Of a DNA stretch of 64,000 nucleotides, positions 17,306 to 24,362 are shown piece after piece. The DNA is taken from positions 56,097 to 120,096 of the forward strand of contig JAFTHZ010000016.1 of NCBI GenBank assembly GCA_017457155.1, written 5' to 3'. Under the pieces are notes generated by a model. That model searched no databases. It worked only from the letters and a program-made list of their open reading frames with translations, and was not told the origin of the DNA. How positions within the stretch are numbered: position 1 is the first letter of the stretch; each line of letters opens with the position of its first letter. Source of the stretch: Ruminococcus sp. Its GTDB lineage: Bacteria; Bacillota; Clostridia; Oscillospirales; Acutalibacteraceae. Both the position numbers and the translations under genes were made by a program.

Positions 17306-17333
17306 ATTATACATTATCAGGATAAAATTACAA
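17306..17333 (-). promoter_or_regulatory. Promoter of the carboxyltransferase operon
   Basis: TTGTAA (17333-17328), 16 bases, TATAAT (17311-17306) on the minus strand. Confidence 0.6.
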
Positions 17334-17375
17334 GAGAATATTACAGAAAAAAGTTGCAAAACTTAATATTTTTGG

Positions 17376-17777
17376 TTAATTACATCCGCCGCAACCGCTG
17401 CATCCGCTGCAACCCTTGGCAAATAGTTTGTTGAGATAGAGAATGTAGTAATCTCCATTTTTGAAGAAACCAAGCTTATCAAGCAGTGGGCTCAGGTCAT
17501 AGAGCTTGGTGCAAAGAGTCAGAAGTCCCTTGCCCAAAGCAATCGAACCTACAGATCGAACCAGGGCATCCCCATGCAGAAAAGCTTCCTCACTCAGGGG
17601 CAGATCGGGAGAAATGTCCTCTCCCACCTCCATAGAGATAATCTCGATGGCGGATTTGTTCTGATAATATGCAACGTGACCGCGCTCGGTGCCGTTGTCC
17701 TTATAGATAAGCAGTGTTGTACCCTCGGGGTACTCTCCCACACGGGCAGGATCACTGCAGGGTAAAATCGAAAACAT
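17376..17777 (-). CDS. GNAT-like protein with Cys-Gly-rich tail, unknown substrate
   Basis: A 133-residue protein. The middle resembles a reduced GNAT acetyltransferase fold: a beta-strand pair (TTLLIYKDNGTERGHVAYYQ, AIEIISMEV), a helix with ALVRSVGSIALGKG where the acetyl-CoA loop would be, and LLDKLGFFKNGDYYILYLN at the end. The last 12 residues are GCSGCSGCGGCN, a cysteine-rich tail of the kind that binds a metal or a cluster. The call as GNAT is an inference from pattern and length only. It is 24 bases downstream of rluB and probably cotranscribed. Confidence 0.6.
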   Translation of the reverse strand: MFSILPCSDPARVGEYPEGTTLLIYKDNGTERGHVAYYQNKSAIEIISMEVGEDISPDLPLSEEAFLHGDALVRSVGSIALGKGLLTLCTKLYDLSPLLDKLGFFKNGDYYILYLNKLFAKGCSGCSGCGGCN

Positions 17778-17801
17778 AGCTTGTACCTCTAAACTTCAGA
17801 A

Positions 17802-18554
17802 TTACTTAAGATGACGGGAGGGGTTAGGATCAGCGGTGAGCTTCTTGACCTCTTCGGGGGTCAGGTCTCTCCAGTCACCCTTCTTCAGCATACCCATCTT
17901 CACTCCGCCAATGGCAGTACGGCGAAGTCTGGCAACCTCCAGTCCCAGCATCTCACACATACGACGAATCTGGCGGTTTCTGCCTTCACGCAGGAGAATT
18001 TCCAGCACAACCCTGCCTTCCTCACGGGTGATAACTCTCACCTCTGCAGGAGCGGTCTTTCTGCCGTCCAGCATCATTCCGTTCTGGAACTGCACAATCA
18101 TCTCGTCGGTAACGGCAGGTCTGACTGTTACACGATAGACCTTATATATATCTTTCTTGGGATGCATAACGATGTTGGCAAAGTCTCCGTCATTAGTGAA
18201 CAGGAGCATACCCTCGCTGTCCCTGTCCAGTCTGCCTACAGGATATACTCGCTCGGGGATATCAGCCACAAGCTCCGCAACGCACTTTCTGCCTCGCTCG
18301 TCGCTCATGGTTGTCACATATCCGCGGGGTTTGTTGAGCATTATATATCTGTGCTTGGGCTTGGCGTTTGCTGTTACACGTCTGCCGTTTACTACTACCT
18401 TGTCGTTGTATGGGTCCACCTTGTCCCCTATCTCTGCCCGCACACCGTTGACCTTGACAGAACCTGCACGGATGAGCTCCTCAGACTTTCTTCTGGAGGC
18501 TACACCGCAGTCAGCCAGCATCTTCTGTAGACGGACGTAATTTTTGTTAGCCAT
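17802..18554 (-). CDS. rluB: 23S rRNA pseudouridine synthase, RluB family
   Basis: Modifies a uridine in 23S rRNA. An N-terminal S4 RNA-binding domain (RLQKMLADCGVASRRKSEELI...GSVKVNG) is followed by the RsuA/RluB catalytic domain with GRLDRDSEGMLLFTNDG, whose Asp is the nucleophile, and LREGRNRQIRRMCEMLG. At 250 residues it is typical. In many Bacillota rluB lies downstream of scpAB and the dacF/spmAB sporulation genes, as it does here, though spmA and spmB are missing. Confidence 0.95.
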   Translation of the reverse strand: MANKNYVRLQKMLADCGVASRRKSEELIRAGSVKVNGVRAEIGDKVDPYNDKVVVNGRRVTANAKPKHRYIMLNKPRGYVTTMSDERGRKCVAELVADIPERVYPVGRLDRDSEGMLLFTNDGDFANIVMHPKKDIYKVYRVTVRPAVTDEMIVQFQNGMMLDGRKTAPAEVRVITREEGRVVLEILLREGRNRQIRRMCEMLGLEVARLRRTAIGGVKMGMLKKGDWRDLTPEEVKKLTADPNPSRHLK

Positions 18555-18604
18555 AATACCTACCTTTTATTTCCTTATCTTTTATATCGTTTTTATAGTT
18601 AAGC

Positions 18605-19723
18605 TTATCCGAAGATTCTTCTCCACAATCTTGTCAGAGGAGCTGACTCCATATACGCTGCGGATTCTCCGGCAATAAGCGGAATTTCCTGAATAATCTC
18701 TCCATCAAGAGAGTAGACCACCTTCCCCAAGGTATCTCCCTTTTTTACAGGGGCATATACCACAGGAGGAAGATACACCTGACAGATGACGCTCTGTGCT
18801 TTGTCAGCTTCTACGATACATCTTTGGGTGACCTGAGCTTTTGCGGTCAGGGTATTCCGACGAGACCCCAACACTGAAACAGTATAGGTGCTGTCTGAGG
18901 CAGCGCTGTCAACAGGCGAAAAGTTCCCGAATCCATACTCATACAGAGATATATGGTCCTGCCAGTCCTCGCGGTCATTGAAGGTAACCGCCACAAGGGT
19001 CATTCCGTTCTGCCTGGCGCAGGTCACAAGGCATCTGCCCGTGGATTTTGTGTATCCCGTCTTGCCACCTACACAGCTGCTGTACATAGACAGAAGCTTG
19101 TTATGATTTGTATATGTAACCTTCTGCCCCTGAGGATTCACAAATTCTACCGACACAGAGGTTTTTTCTGTGAGCTGAGCAAAGTCATCGTTACTCATGG
19201 CGTGAGCCATAAGCAGTGCCATATCATAGGGTGTGGAATAATGCTCCTGTGCATCCAGTCCGCTGGGGGTAACAAAGTTTGTATTCTCCATGCCAAGCTG
19301 CTTTGCCCTGCGGTTCATAATCTCTGCGAAGCCCTCCATACTGCCGCCGATGGCCAGCGCCACAGCGTTGGCAGCATCGTTGCCTGACACAGTCATCATA
19401 CCCGCCGCCAGGTCAGACAGATGAAGCTTATCTCCAACCTTCAGATACATACTGCTGCCCTCGGCTATCATATCCTCTGTAAACTCCACCACCTCATCAG
19501 CGGTGGAAGCATACTCAAGAGCTATGAGCGCAGTCATTATCTTTGTGGTGCTTGCCATTCCTGCGCGGGTGTGCTGATTCTCTCCGCACAGGACCTTTCC
19601 GTTATCGGCACAGTAGAGAACATAACTCCCTGCAGACACAGACACCTGCTGTGCAGAAGCCTGCGGACCAACACAGAACAAAAGTATACACGCTGACAAA
19701 AAGACACAAACTATCCGTTTCAT
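18605..19723 (-). CDS. dacF: D-alanyl-D-alanine carboxypeptidase (DacF/DacB type)
   Basis: Secreted penicillin-binding DD-carboxypeptidase that trims peptidoglycan peptides. It has a signal peptide (1-~25), the SxxK motif in GMASTTKIMTAL, the SxN motif in VSGNDAANA and KTG in VGGKTGYTKSTGR. The C-terminal domain (~265-350) is the PBP5-like beta domain, with a short hydrophobic end that could anchor weakly. Length (372) fits. Genomic position after ytfJ and DUF2953 suggests the sporulation-associated DacF group; the symbol is by context. Confidence 0.92.
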   Translation of the reverse strand: MKRIVCVFLSACILLFCVGPQASAQQVSVSAGSYVLYCADNGKVLCGENQHTRAGMASTTKIMTALIALEYASTADEVVEFTEDMIAEGSSMYLKVGDKLHLSDLAAGMMTVSGNDAANAVALAIGGSMEGFAEIMNRRAKQLGMENTNFVTPSGLDAQEHYSTPYDMALLMAHAMSNDDFAQLTEKTSVSVEFVNPQGQKVTYTNHNKLLSMYSSCVGGKTGYTKSTGRCLVTCARQNGMTLVAVTFNDREDWQDHISLYEYGFGNFSPVDSAASDSTYTVSVLGSRRNTLTAKAQVTQRCIVEADKAQSVICQVYLPPVVYAPVKKGDTLGKVVYSLDGEIIQEIPLIAGESAAYMESAPLTRLWRRIFG

Positions 19724-19773
19724 AAAGACACACCCCGATACAAAAATATGATCGGGGCATGATTAATATGCAA

Positions 19774-20184
19774 TCAGATTATTTCGTCGTCGCCAACCTC
19801 AGATGAGGCCTTCTTGTCCTTGTTGAAAAGGTCCTTTACTTTGTCAAACATCTCAGGCACAAGTCCTACGATACGATCTGCGGGACCGTCGTACTTCTCG
19901 ACAGGAATGAACTTGACCTCGCCTCTGTATACAGACAGGAAGCCCACAGGATTGATGGATACACCTGCACCCGAGCCGCCGCCAAAGTTGGGACGGGGGC
20001 TGTCCTTCTTTGTACTGATATCTGTACCGCCTGATGCAAAACCGTAGCTTACCTTTGACACAGGGATAATTACTGTGCCGTCAGGTGAGGTAATGGGATC
20101 ACCGATAATGGTGTTCACGTCCACCATACTCTTAATTTTGTCAAGGGTTGTGTCCATAAGACCGTTAATAGGATGATCGTTCAT
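19774..20184 (-). CDS. ytfJ: GerW/YtfJ family sporulation protein
   Basis: A 136-residue protein of the GerW family, needed in Bacillus for germination with some germinants. Conserved segments are HPINGLMDTTLDKIKSMVD, GTVIIPVSKVSYGFASGG, the glycine-rich GGGSGAGVSINPVGFL and VGLVPEMFDKV. A Lys-rich acidic tail ends the protein. It sits two bases after the DUF2953 stop and before the carboxypeptidase, the same order as in other spore-formers, supporting a sporulation-linked operon. Confidence 0.93.
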   Translation of the reverse strand: MNDHPINGLMDTTLDKIKSMVDVNTIIGDPITSPDGTVIIPVSKVSYGFASGGTDISTKKDSPRPNFGGGSGAGVSINPVGFLSVYRGEVKFIPVEKYDGPADRIVGLVPEMFDKVKDLFNKDKKASSEVGDDEII

Positions 20185-20186
20185 TA

Positions 20187-20834
20187 TTATTTCTCCTTTT
20201 CGTGTTTAGGTTTATAGGTTAACGCTGCAAGCAGATCACGAAGCTGCGTATAGCTGCGTATCATAACAGCGATGAAAGTCACCGGTCTGATAGAAATTGC
20301 CATATCAAATTCCACCGACGAGGAAGACTCGTGATTATAGTCGGGAATCAGCTCTACTGTGTAGTCCTCGTAGTCGGCCACATTGTCAAGCAAAGCTCCC
20401 ACAATGGGGTATACAACAGAGTTTGCCCAGCCGAAGCTGATGGCTGTATCCGCCGCGTCTTCTCCTGTGATGCTCAGACGTATCAGCAGGTTTCTGAGAG
20501 TAACATTCCTCAGTATACTCACAAACAGCTTCCAGGCGGCATTTACAACCGTCTGAAGGCTTTTTACAAAGCCTATGGCACCCTTTTCCTTATATATACT
20601 GACTATAGGAGAAGGCTTGTCCACTGACTTTTTCTTTTTTTTCGGTTGCTTTTTGTTTTTTCTTTTCTTCTTTTCTTTCTTGGGCGAGACGATGTAGTTC
20701 AGAAAAAGATATCTGACACTGCATCGGAACACCCCGTCCCTGTCATCGTAGTGCAGGGTGACGGTTACGTTTGAGAACAAAAGCAGATAAACAAGTCCAA
20801 CAAAAAACGCAATCGCAATTATTGCCCAGACCAA
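20187..20834 (-). CDS. DUF2953 membrane protein
   Basis: About 215 residues: one N-terminal transmembrane helix (VWAIIAIAFFVGLVYLLLF), a beta-rich region (VTVTLHYDDRDG...RYLFLNYIV), a very Lys-rich stretch (~55-75), and the DUF2953 core with FGWANSVVYPIVGAL. These proteins occur beside ytfJ in spore-formers; function unknown. The start is uncertain because there is no ATG: I take the TTG at 20834, which has GGGGGG six bases upstream. A TTG at 20864 would add ten residues but has no clear RBS. Confidence 0.82.
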   Translation of the reverse strand: MVWAIIAIAFFVGLVYLLLFSNVTVTLHYDDRDGVFRCSVRYLFLNYIVSPKKEKKKRKNKKQPKKKKKSVDKPSPIVSIYKEKGAIGFVKSLQTVVNAAWKLFVSILRNVTLRNLLIRLSITGEDAADTAISFGWANSVVYPIVGALLDNVADYEDYTVELIPDYNHESSSSVEFDMAISIRPVTFIAVMIRSYTQLRDLLAALTYKPKHEKEK

Positions 20835-20882
20835 GGGTATCCCCCCACTGTGCCACAGCACCAAGTGTATTTTGCAAAAGAA

Positions 20883-21557
20883 TTATTCTTTCGTAGCTTC
20901 CTCAATAATCTCTTCTACCGAAGCTGCAATCATAGCATCTGCAACTTCTGTTTTTGTCTCGTCCTCTGCCTGTGCTTCGTCCTCAGCGTGGAATATGCTC
21001 AGCTGGGAGTCATCTCCATCCTCGTCCTTATCCTGCTGAGGTTCCTTCTCCTCGGGAATCTCAGGAAGCTCAGACAGGTCAGAAATGCCAAAGCAACGGA
21101 GGAAGTTCTCAGTTGTTCCATAGACCAGAGGTCTTCCGGGAAGCTCAAGTCTGCCCTTCTCCTCTATCAGGTCCTTGGCTGTGAGGCTGCCGATAACACC
21201 GGAGCAATCCACACCTCTGACCTGCTCAACAAAAGCTTTGGTCACAGGCTGGTTATATGCAATAACCGCCAGCACCTCAAGCGCCGCCTGAGACAGAGGG
21301 GTATTTCTCCTCAGGTCCATAACGATACGGATCTGGGGTGCGTATTCCTCACAGGATACCATCTGATATGCGTTATCGAGCCTGATAATAGTTATTCCAC
21401 GGTCAGCGCTCTCATATTCTTTCATGAGGGCTTCCAGGTGCTTCTGTGCTTCTTTCTCGGTAAGCTCCAGAGCTGTTGAGATTCTGTGTACGGGTACAGA
21501 AGAACCGCTGGCAAAGAGAATTGCCTCGATAGCATTTCTGATATTCAGTTCACTCAT
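20883..21557 (-). CDS. scpB: Segregation and condensation protein B
   Basis: Partner of ScpA and SMC in the condensin complex that compacts and separates chromosomes. Two winged-helix domains are visible: AIEAILFASGSSVPVHRIS... and SQAALEVLAVIAYNQPVTKAFVEQVRGVDCSGVI, plus GRPLVYGTTENFLRCFG. The acidic tail (~175-224) is longer than in most ScpB proteins. Its ATG overlaps the scpA stop by four bases, so translation is coupled. Confidence 0.96.
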   Translation of the reverse strand: MSELNIRNAIEAILFASGSSVPVHRISTALELTEKEAQKHLEALMKEYESADRGITIIRLDNAYQMVSCEEYAPQIRIVMDLRRNTPLSQAALEVLAVIAYNQPVTKAFVEQVRGVDCSGVIGSLTAKDLIEEKGRLELPGRPLVYGTTENFLRCFGISDLSELPEIPEEKEPQQDKDEDGDDSQLSIFHAEDEAQAEDETKTEVADAMIAASVEEIIEEATKE

Positions 21558-22276
21558 CTTCTGTCCTCCTCTATCATTCTGACGGTGGCACTGTCGCCCT
21601 CGCCGTCTATAATAACACGCTTGCCCTTCACAAGCTCCAGCACAGCCAAGAAGGTTGCCACAAGGTCGCTTTTGCCGTTACAAGCCTCAAACAAACTGCT
21701 GTACTGAATGTTCTTTTTGTGCCAGAGATTCCTCATGACACGGATAATACGGGAGCTGACAGAGATTATCTTCTTCTCTACAATTCCCGAGAAAGCCTCT
21801 CTTTTGGGAGGGAGCTTTCGCTTTCCTCTGCCCACCGCAGACACATAGGCCTTGGCAATATCTGTGGGCGGATGCTCCCTGTTGTATGTCAGGTCGAACT
21901 CTACGGGAGAAGGTTCCCTGACGAATTTATCAAAGCTGACCATAGGCTGCAGCATAGCCGCCACCTTCTTGCACAGCTGATACTCGATAAGCTGTCCCTG
22001 AAGCTCTGTTTTGAGCTGCTCTGCCTCTTCCTCGTACTTGGGCAGGAGCATCACTGACTTGATGTAAACAAGTCTCGATGCCATCTCAAGGAACTCCGAG
22101 GCCACATCCATATCTGCCTCCTGCATAGAGGCGATCTGCTCCATATACTGCTCAAGAAGCAGAGATATCTGGATATCGTAAATATCGATTTTATTTTTTG
22201 CAATCAGCTGCAGCAGCAGGTCAAGTGGACCCTCAAAGCCTGACAGCTTGTACTGAAATTTAGTTGTATTCTCCAA
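21554..22276 (-). CDS. scpA: Segregation and condensation protein A
   Basis: Kleisin subunit bridging SMC heads. The N-terminal signature FQYKLSGFEGPLDLLLQLIAKNKIDIYDI and the C-terminal winged helix with LVATFLAVLELVKGKRV are clear. The start is taken as TTG at 22276, eight bases after AGGAGG (protein MENTTKFQYKL); a GTG at 22285 overlaps that RBS. It forms a translationally coupled pair with scpB. Confidence 0.95.
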   Translation of the reverse strand: MENTTKFQYKLSGFEGPLDLLLQLIAKNKIDIYDIQISLLLEQYMEQIASMQEADMDVASEFLEMASRLVYIKSVMLLPKYEEEAEQLKTELQGQLIEYQLCKKVAAMLQPMVSFDKFVREPSPVEFDLTYNREHPPTDIAKAYVSAVGRGKRKLPPKREAFSGIVEKKIISVSSRIIRVMRNLWHKKNIQYSSLFEACNGKSDLVATFLAVLELVKGKRVIIDGEGDSATVRMIEEDRR

Positions 22277-22311
22277 AGCTGTCACCTCCTGAGAGAATCA
22301 ATAACAAAAGC

Positions 22312-22986
22312 TTAAATATTTCTGAAAATAAAGAATGTGCACAAATCAAAGATAAAACTACTGCCTGCACCGATAACCCCATCCAGAACATTGGTTAATA
22401 ACAAAGCATAGATAAGGATAAATGAGTACTGCTGATAACGATAGCAAAACTGCACTGCACTATCAGGAAGAAACATAAACAGAACCTTACTTCCGTCCAG
22501 CGGCGGAATGGGAATCATATTGAACACCGCAAGGGTGGCATTGATCTGGACATAATAAAGCAGAAAAATATAAACATACTTTCCTATGGTGCTAAACACA
22601 AGGAACTCAGGAGAGAACCGAACCAGTCCCGCAAGGATCACTCCGCCCAGCATACCGCACAGGACGTTTGAAACAGGTCCTGCAAGAGCAGTGATTGCCA
22701 TGCCCACCTTCGGGTTCTTAAAATTACGGGGATCAATGGGAACTGCCTTTGCCCAGCCAAAGCCCAGCAGAAGCATACACAGCGCACCCATGATATCAAT
22801 ATGATACAAAGGATTCAGGGTGAGTCTGCCACGTCGTCTGATGGCCTTGTCTCCCATAAGATATGCCACCCCTGCATGAGCAAACTCATGAACGGGAAGC
22901 ACAAGAAAAATCATAAGAAGGATTACCAGTACCTGAGCAATCACGCCGCCAAAGGTCAGATTGCCTCTCATCAAATCAAATAACAT
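22312..22986 (-). CDS. Site-2 protease family (M50) membrane metalloprotease
   Basis: Intramembrane protease-like protein of 224 residues with five to six hydrophobic segments. The zinc motif HEFAHA (HExxH) lies at the end of the first helix, and NMIPIPPLDGSK supplies the third ligand Asp. It belongs to the small M50 group commonly found just upstream of scpAB in Clostridia; its substrate is unknown. It is 36 bases before scpA and 28 bases after a related protein that lacks the motif, so the two probably work together. Confidence 0.93.
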   Translation of the reverse strand: MLFDLMRGNLTFGGVIAQVLVILLMIFLVLPVHEFAHAGVAYLMGDKAIRRRGRLTLNPLYHIDIMGALCMLLLGFGWAKAVPIDPRNFKNPKVGMAITALAGPVSNVLCGMLGGVILAGLVRFSPEFLVFSTIGKYVYIFLLYYVQINATLAVFNMIPIPPLDGSKVLFMFLPDSAVQFCYRYQQYSFILIYALLLTNVLDGVIGAGSSFIFDLCTFFIFRNI

Positions 22987-23013
22987 ATACCTTTCGCCTC
23001 AAAAAATAAAATA

Positions 23014-23772
23014 TTATATAAACAGGGAGGCTATTTTTTCCGCAACAAAATAGAATCCGTTTATCACAGGTTCAGAAATAACAGTAGAGATATCTCTGAC
23101 AAAGCCTCCCGGCTGGCCTATGCTGAGGAATAATACAGCCACAATAACTGCGCTGACTGCCATCTGATTATTCCTGAAGAAATCAGACCACTGCAGAGGC
23201 AGGAACTGATAGAGTACATCCCCCATATCCAGAGGAACAAGAGGAATCAGATTTATGACCGCAGAATAAATGCTGATTTTCATAACGACATAGAGCATGA
23301 GTGTTATGCCGTAGTAGATGTAATGCCCCACAGGAGCATTCACAGGCAGAACCTCAAGATTAAAAATACCCTGAGGATCAAATGCGTCCACAAAGGACAA
23401 AAGCAGAAGTGAAGCAAAAAAGCTTCCAAGATATACTCCTATTCCCGACAAAGCAACATAAATGGTATAAAGCACGGGACTATAGTAGCGGTCCCTGCGC
23501 TGATAGATGGGAAAAGAAAATCCCATCTGCAGAACAAAAACAGAAATCGCACCCATCCAATGAAAAGATGCAGAGGGTTTCATTGTGAGATAGTCTTCGG
23601 GGTGGCGCTTCTTGTCACCGCATTTTTCTATCACCATATACTTTATATAGTTGTGCAGAGGAAATACAACCAGCACAAAAATCAACATAGCAGCCAGATG
23701 CCCCGCAATCAAAGTGATGAATCCGGGGATATTATTCATATATAGCGCTGCGTCCTTGACTAACTCATACAT
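23014..23772 (-). CDS. Inactive site-2-protease-like membrane protein
   Basis: A 252-residue membrane protein paralogous to the M50 protease next to it. The first helix ends VFPLHNYIKYM where the protease has VLPVHEFAHAG, so the HExxH glutamate and second histidine are gone. The later motif NLIPLVPLDMGDVLYQFLP aligns with NMIPIPPLDGSKVLFMFLP, so the fold and one Asp are kept. I infer a pseudoprotease that could regulate or hold substrates for its neighbour. The ATG at 23772 has a GAGG nearby, and the gene is the first of the scpAB run. Confidence 0.8.
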   Translation of the reverse strand: MYELVKDAALYMNNIPGFITLIAGHLAAMLIFVLVVFPLHNYIKYMVIEKCGDKKRHPEDYLTMKPSASFHWMGAISVFVLQMGFSFPIYQRRDRYYSPVLYTIYVALSGIGVYLGSFFASLLLLSFVDAFDPQGIFNLEVLPVNAPVGHYIYYGITLMLYVVMKISIYSAVINLIPLVPLDMGDVLYQFLPLQWSDFFRNNQMAVSAVIVAVLFLSIGQPGGFVRDISTVISEPVINGFYFVAEKIASLFI

Positions 23773-23889
23773 AGAACTTTAGGCCTCCGAGGGTGTATAA
23801 TAGCTATACTAATCCATTATAAACAATTAATCTATCATATTATATAATATACAAATAAAAAAAACAAGAAAAGTTTTTCAAAAAAACAC

Positions 23890-23918
23890 TTGCATTTTCT
23901 GTTTGTTTCTGTTATTAT
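23890..23918 (+). promoter_or_regulatory. Promoter of rpmB
   Basis: TTGCAT (23890-23895), 17 bases, TATTAT (23913-23918). Confidence 0.65.
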
Positions 23919-23964
23919 AACAGAGTTACAAACGATATTATGTCACTTAAGGAGGTGCAGAAGC

Positions 23965-24153
23965 ATGGCAAAATGTGATTTCTGCGGAAAGGACGTTAAG
24001 TTCGGAATCAAGGTTTCTCACTCTCACAGACGCTCCAACAGAACTTGGAAGCCCAATGTGCAGAGAGTAAAGGCTGTTGTTGACGGCTCACCCAAGCACG
24101 TTTATGCTTGCACCCGTTGCTTACGTTCAGGTAAGGTTCAGAGAGCTGTTTAA
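23965..24153 (+). CDS. rpmB: Ribosomal protein bL28
   Basis: A 62-residue large-subunit protein beginning MAKCDFCGKDVKFGIKVSHS and ending with YACTRCLRSGKVQ. It is the C+ (zinc-binding) form with CxxC pairs at both ends. The ATG at 23965 follows AAGGAGGTGCAGAAGC; longer in-frame reading upstream crosses the promoter. It is a single-gene unit with promoter and terminator. Confidence 0.97.
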   Translation: MAKCDFCGKDVKFGIKVSHSHRRSNRTWKPNVQRVKAVVDGSPKHVYACTRCLRSGKVQRAV

Positions 24154-24186
24154 TCACTCCCTGATTTTCAAGAAACACGGTACTAC

Positions 24187-24216
24187 AACCCTTCGTATTT
24201 ACGGAGGGTTTTTTAC
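24187..24216 (+). terminator. Terminator after rpmB
   Basis: AACCCTTCGTA pairs with TACGGAGGGTT (one mismatch), followed by six T. Confidence 0.85.
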
Positions 24217-24285
24217 TTTTTATTTATACTTTCTACTCATACAATCGGGGTATATCCCCCGCTTCATAAAAATACTTCATAAACA

Positions 24286-24324
24286 CAAAAAAGCGGTCAG
24301 GCAGATTTCTCTGTCTGACCGCTT
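24286..24324 (-). terminator. Terminator after the secreted pullulanase gene
   Basis: AAGCGGTCAGGCAGA/TCTGTCTGACCGCTT near-perfect stem with minus-strand T-tract at 24292-24286. Confidence 0.9.
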
Positions 24325-24362
24325 ATTCATTCAGTAACTAATTAGGAAAATCCGTGTGGGAC

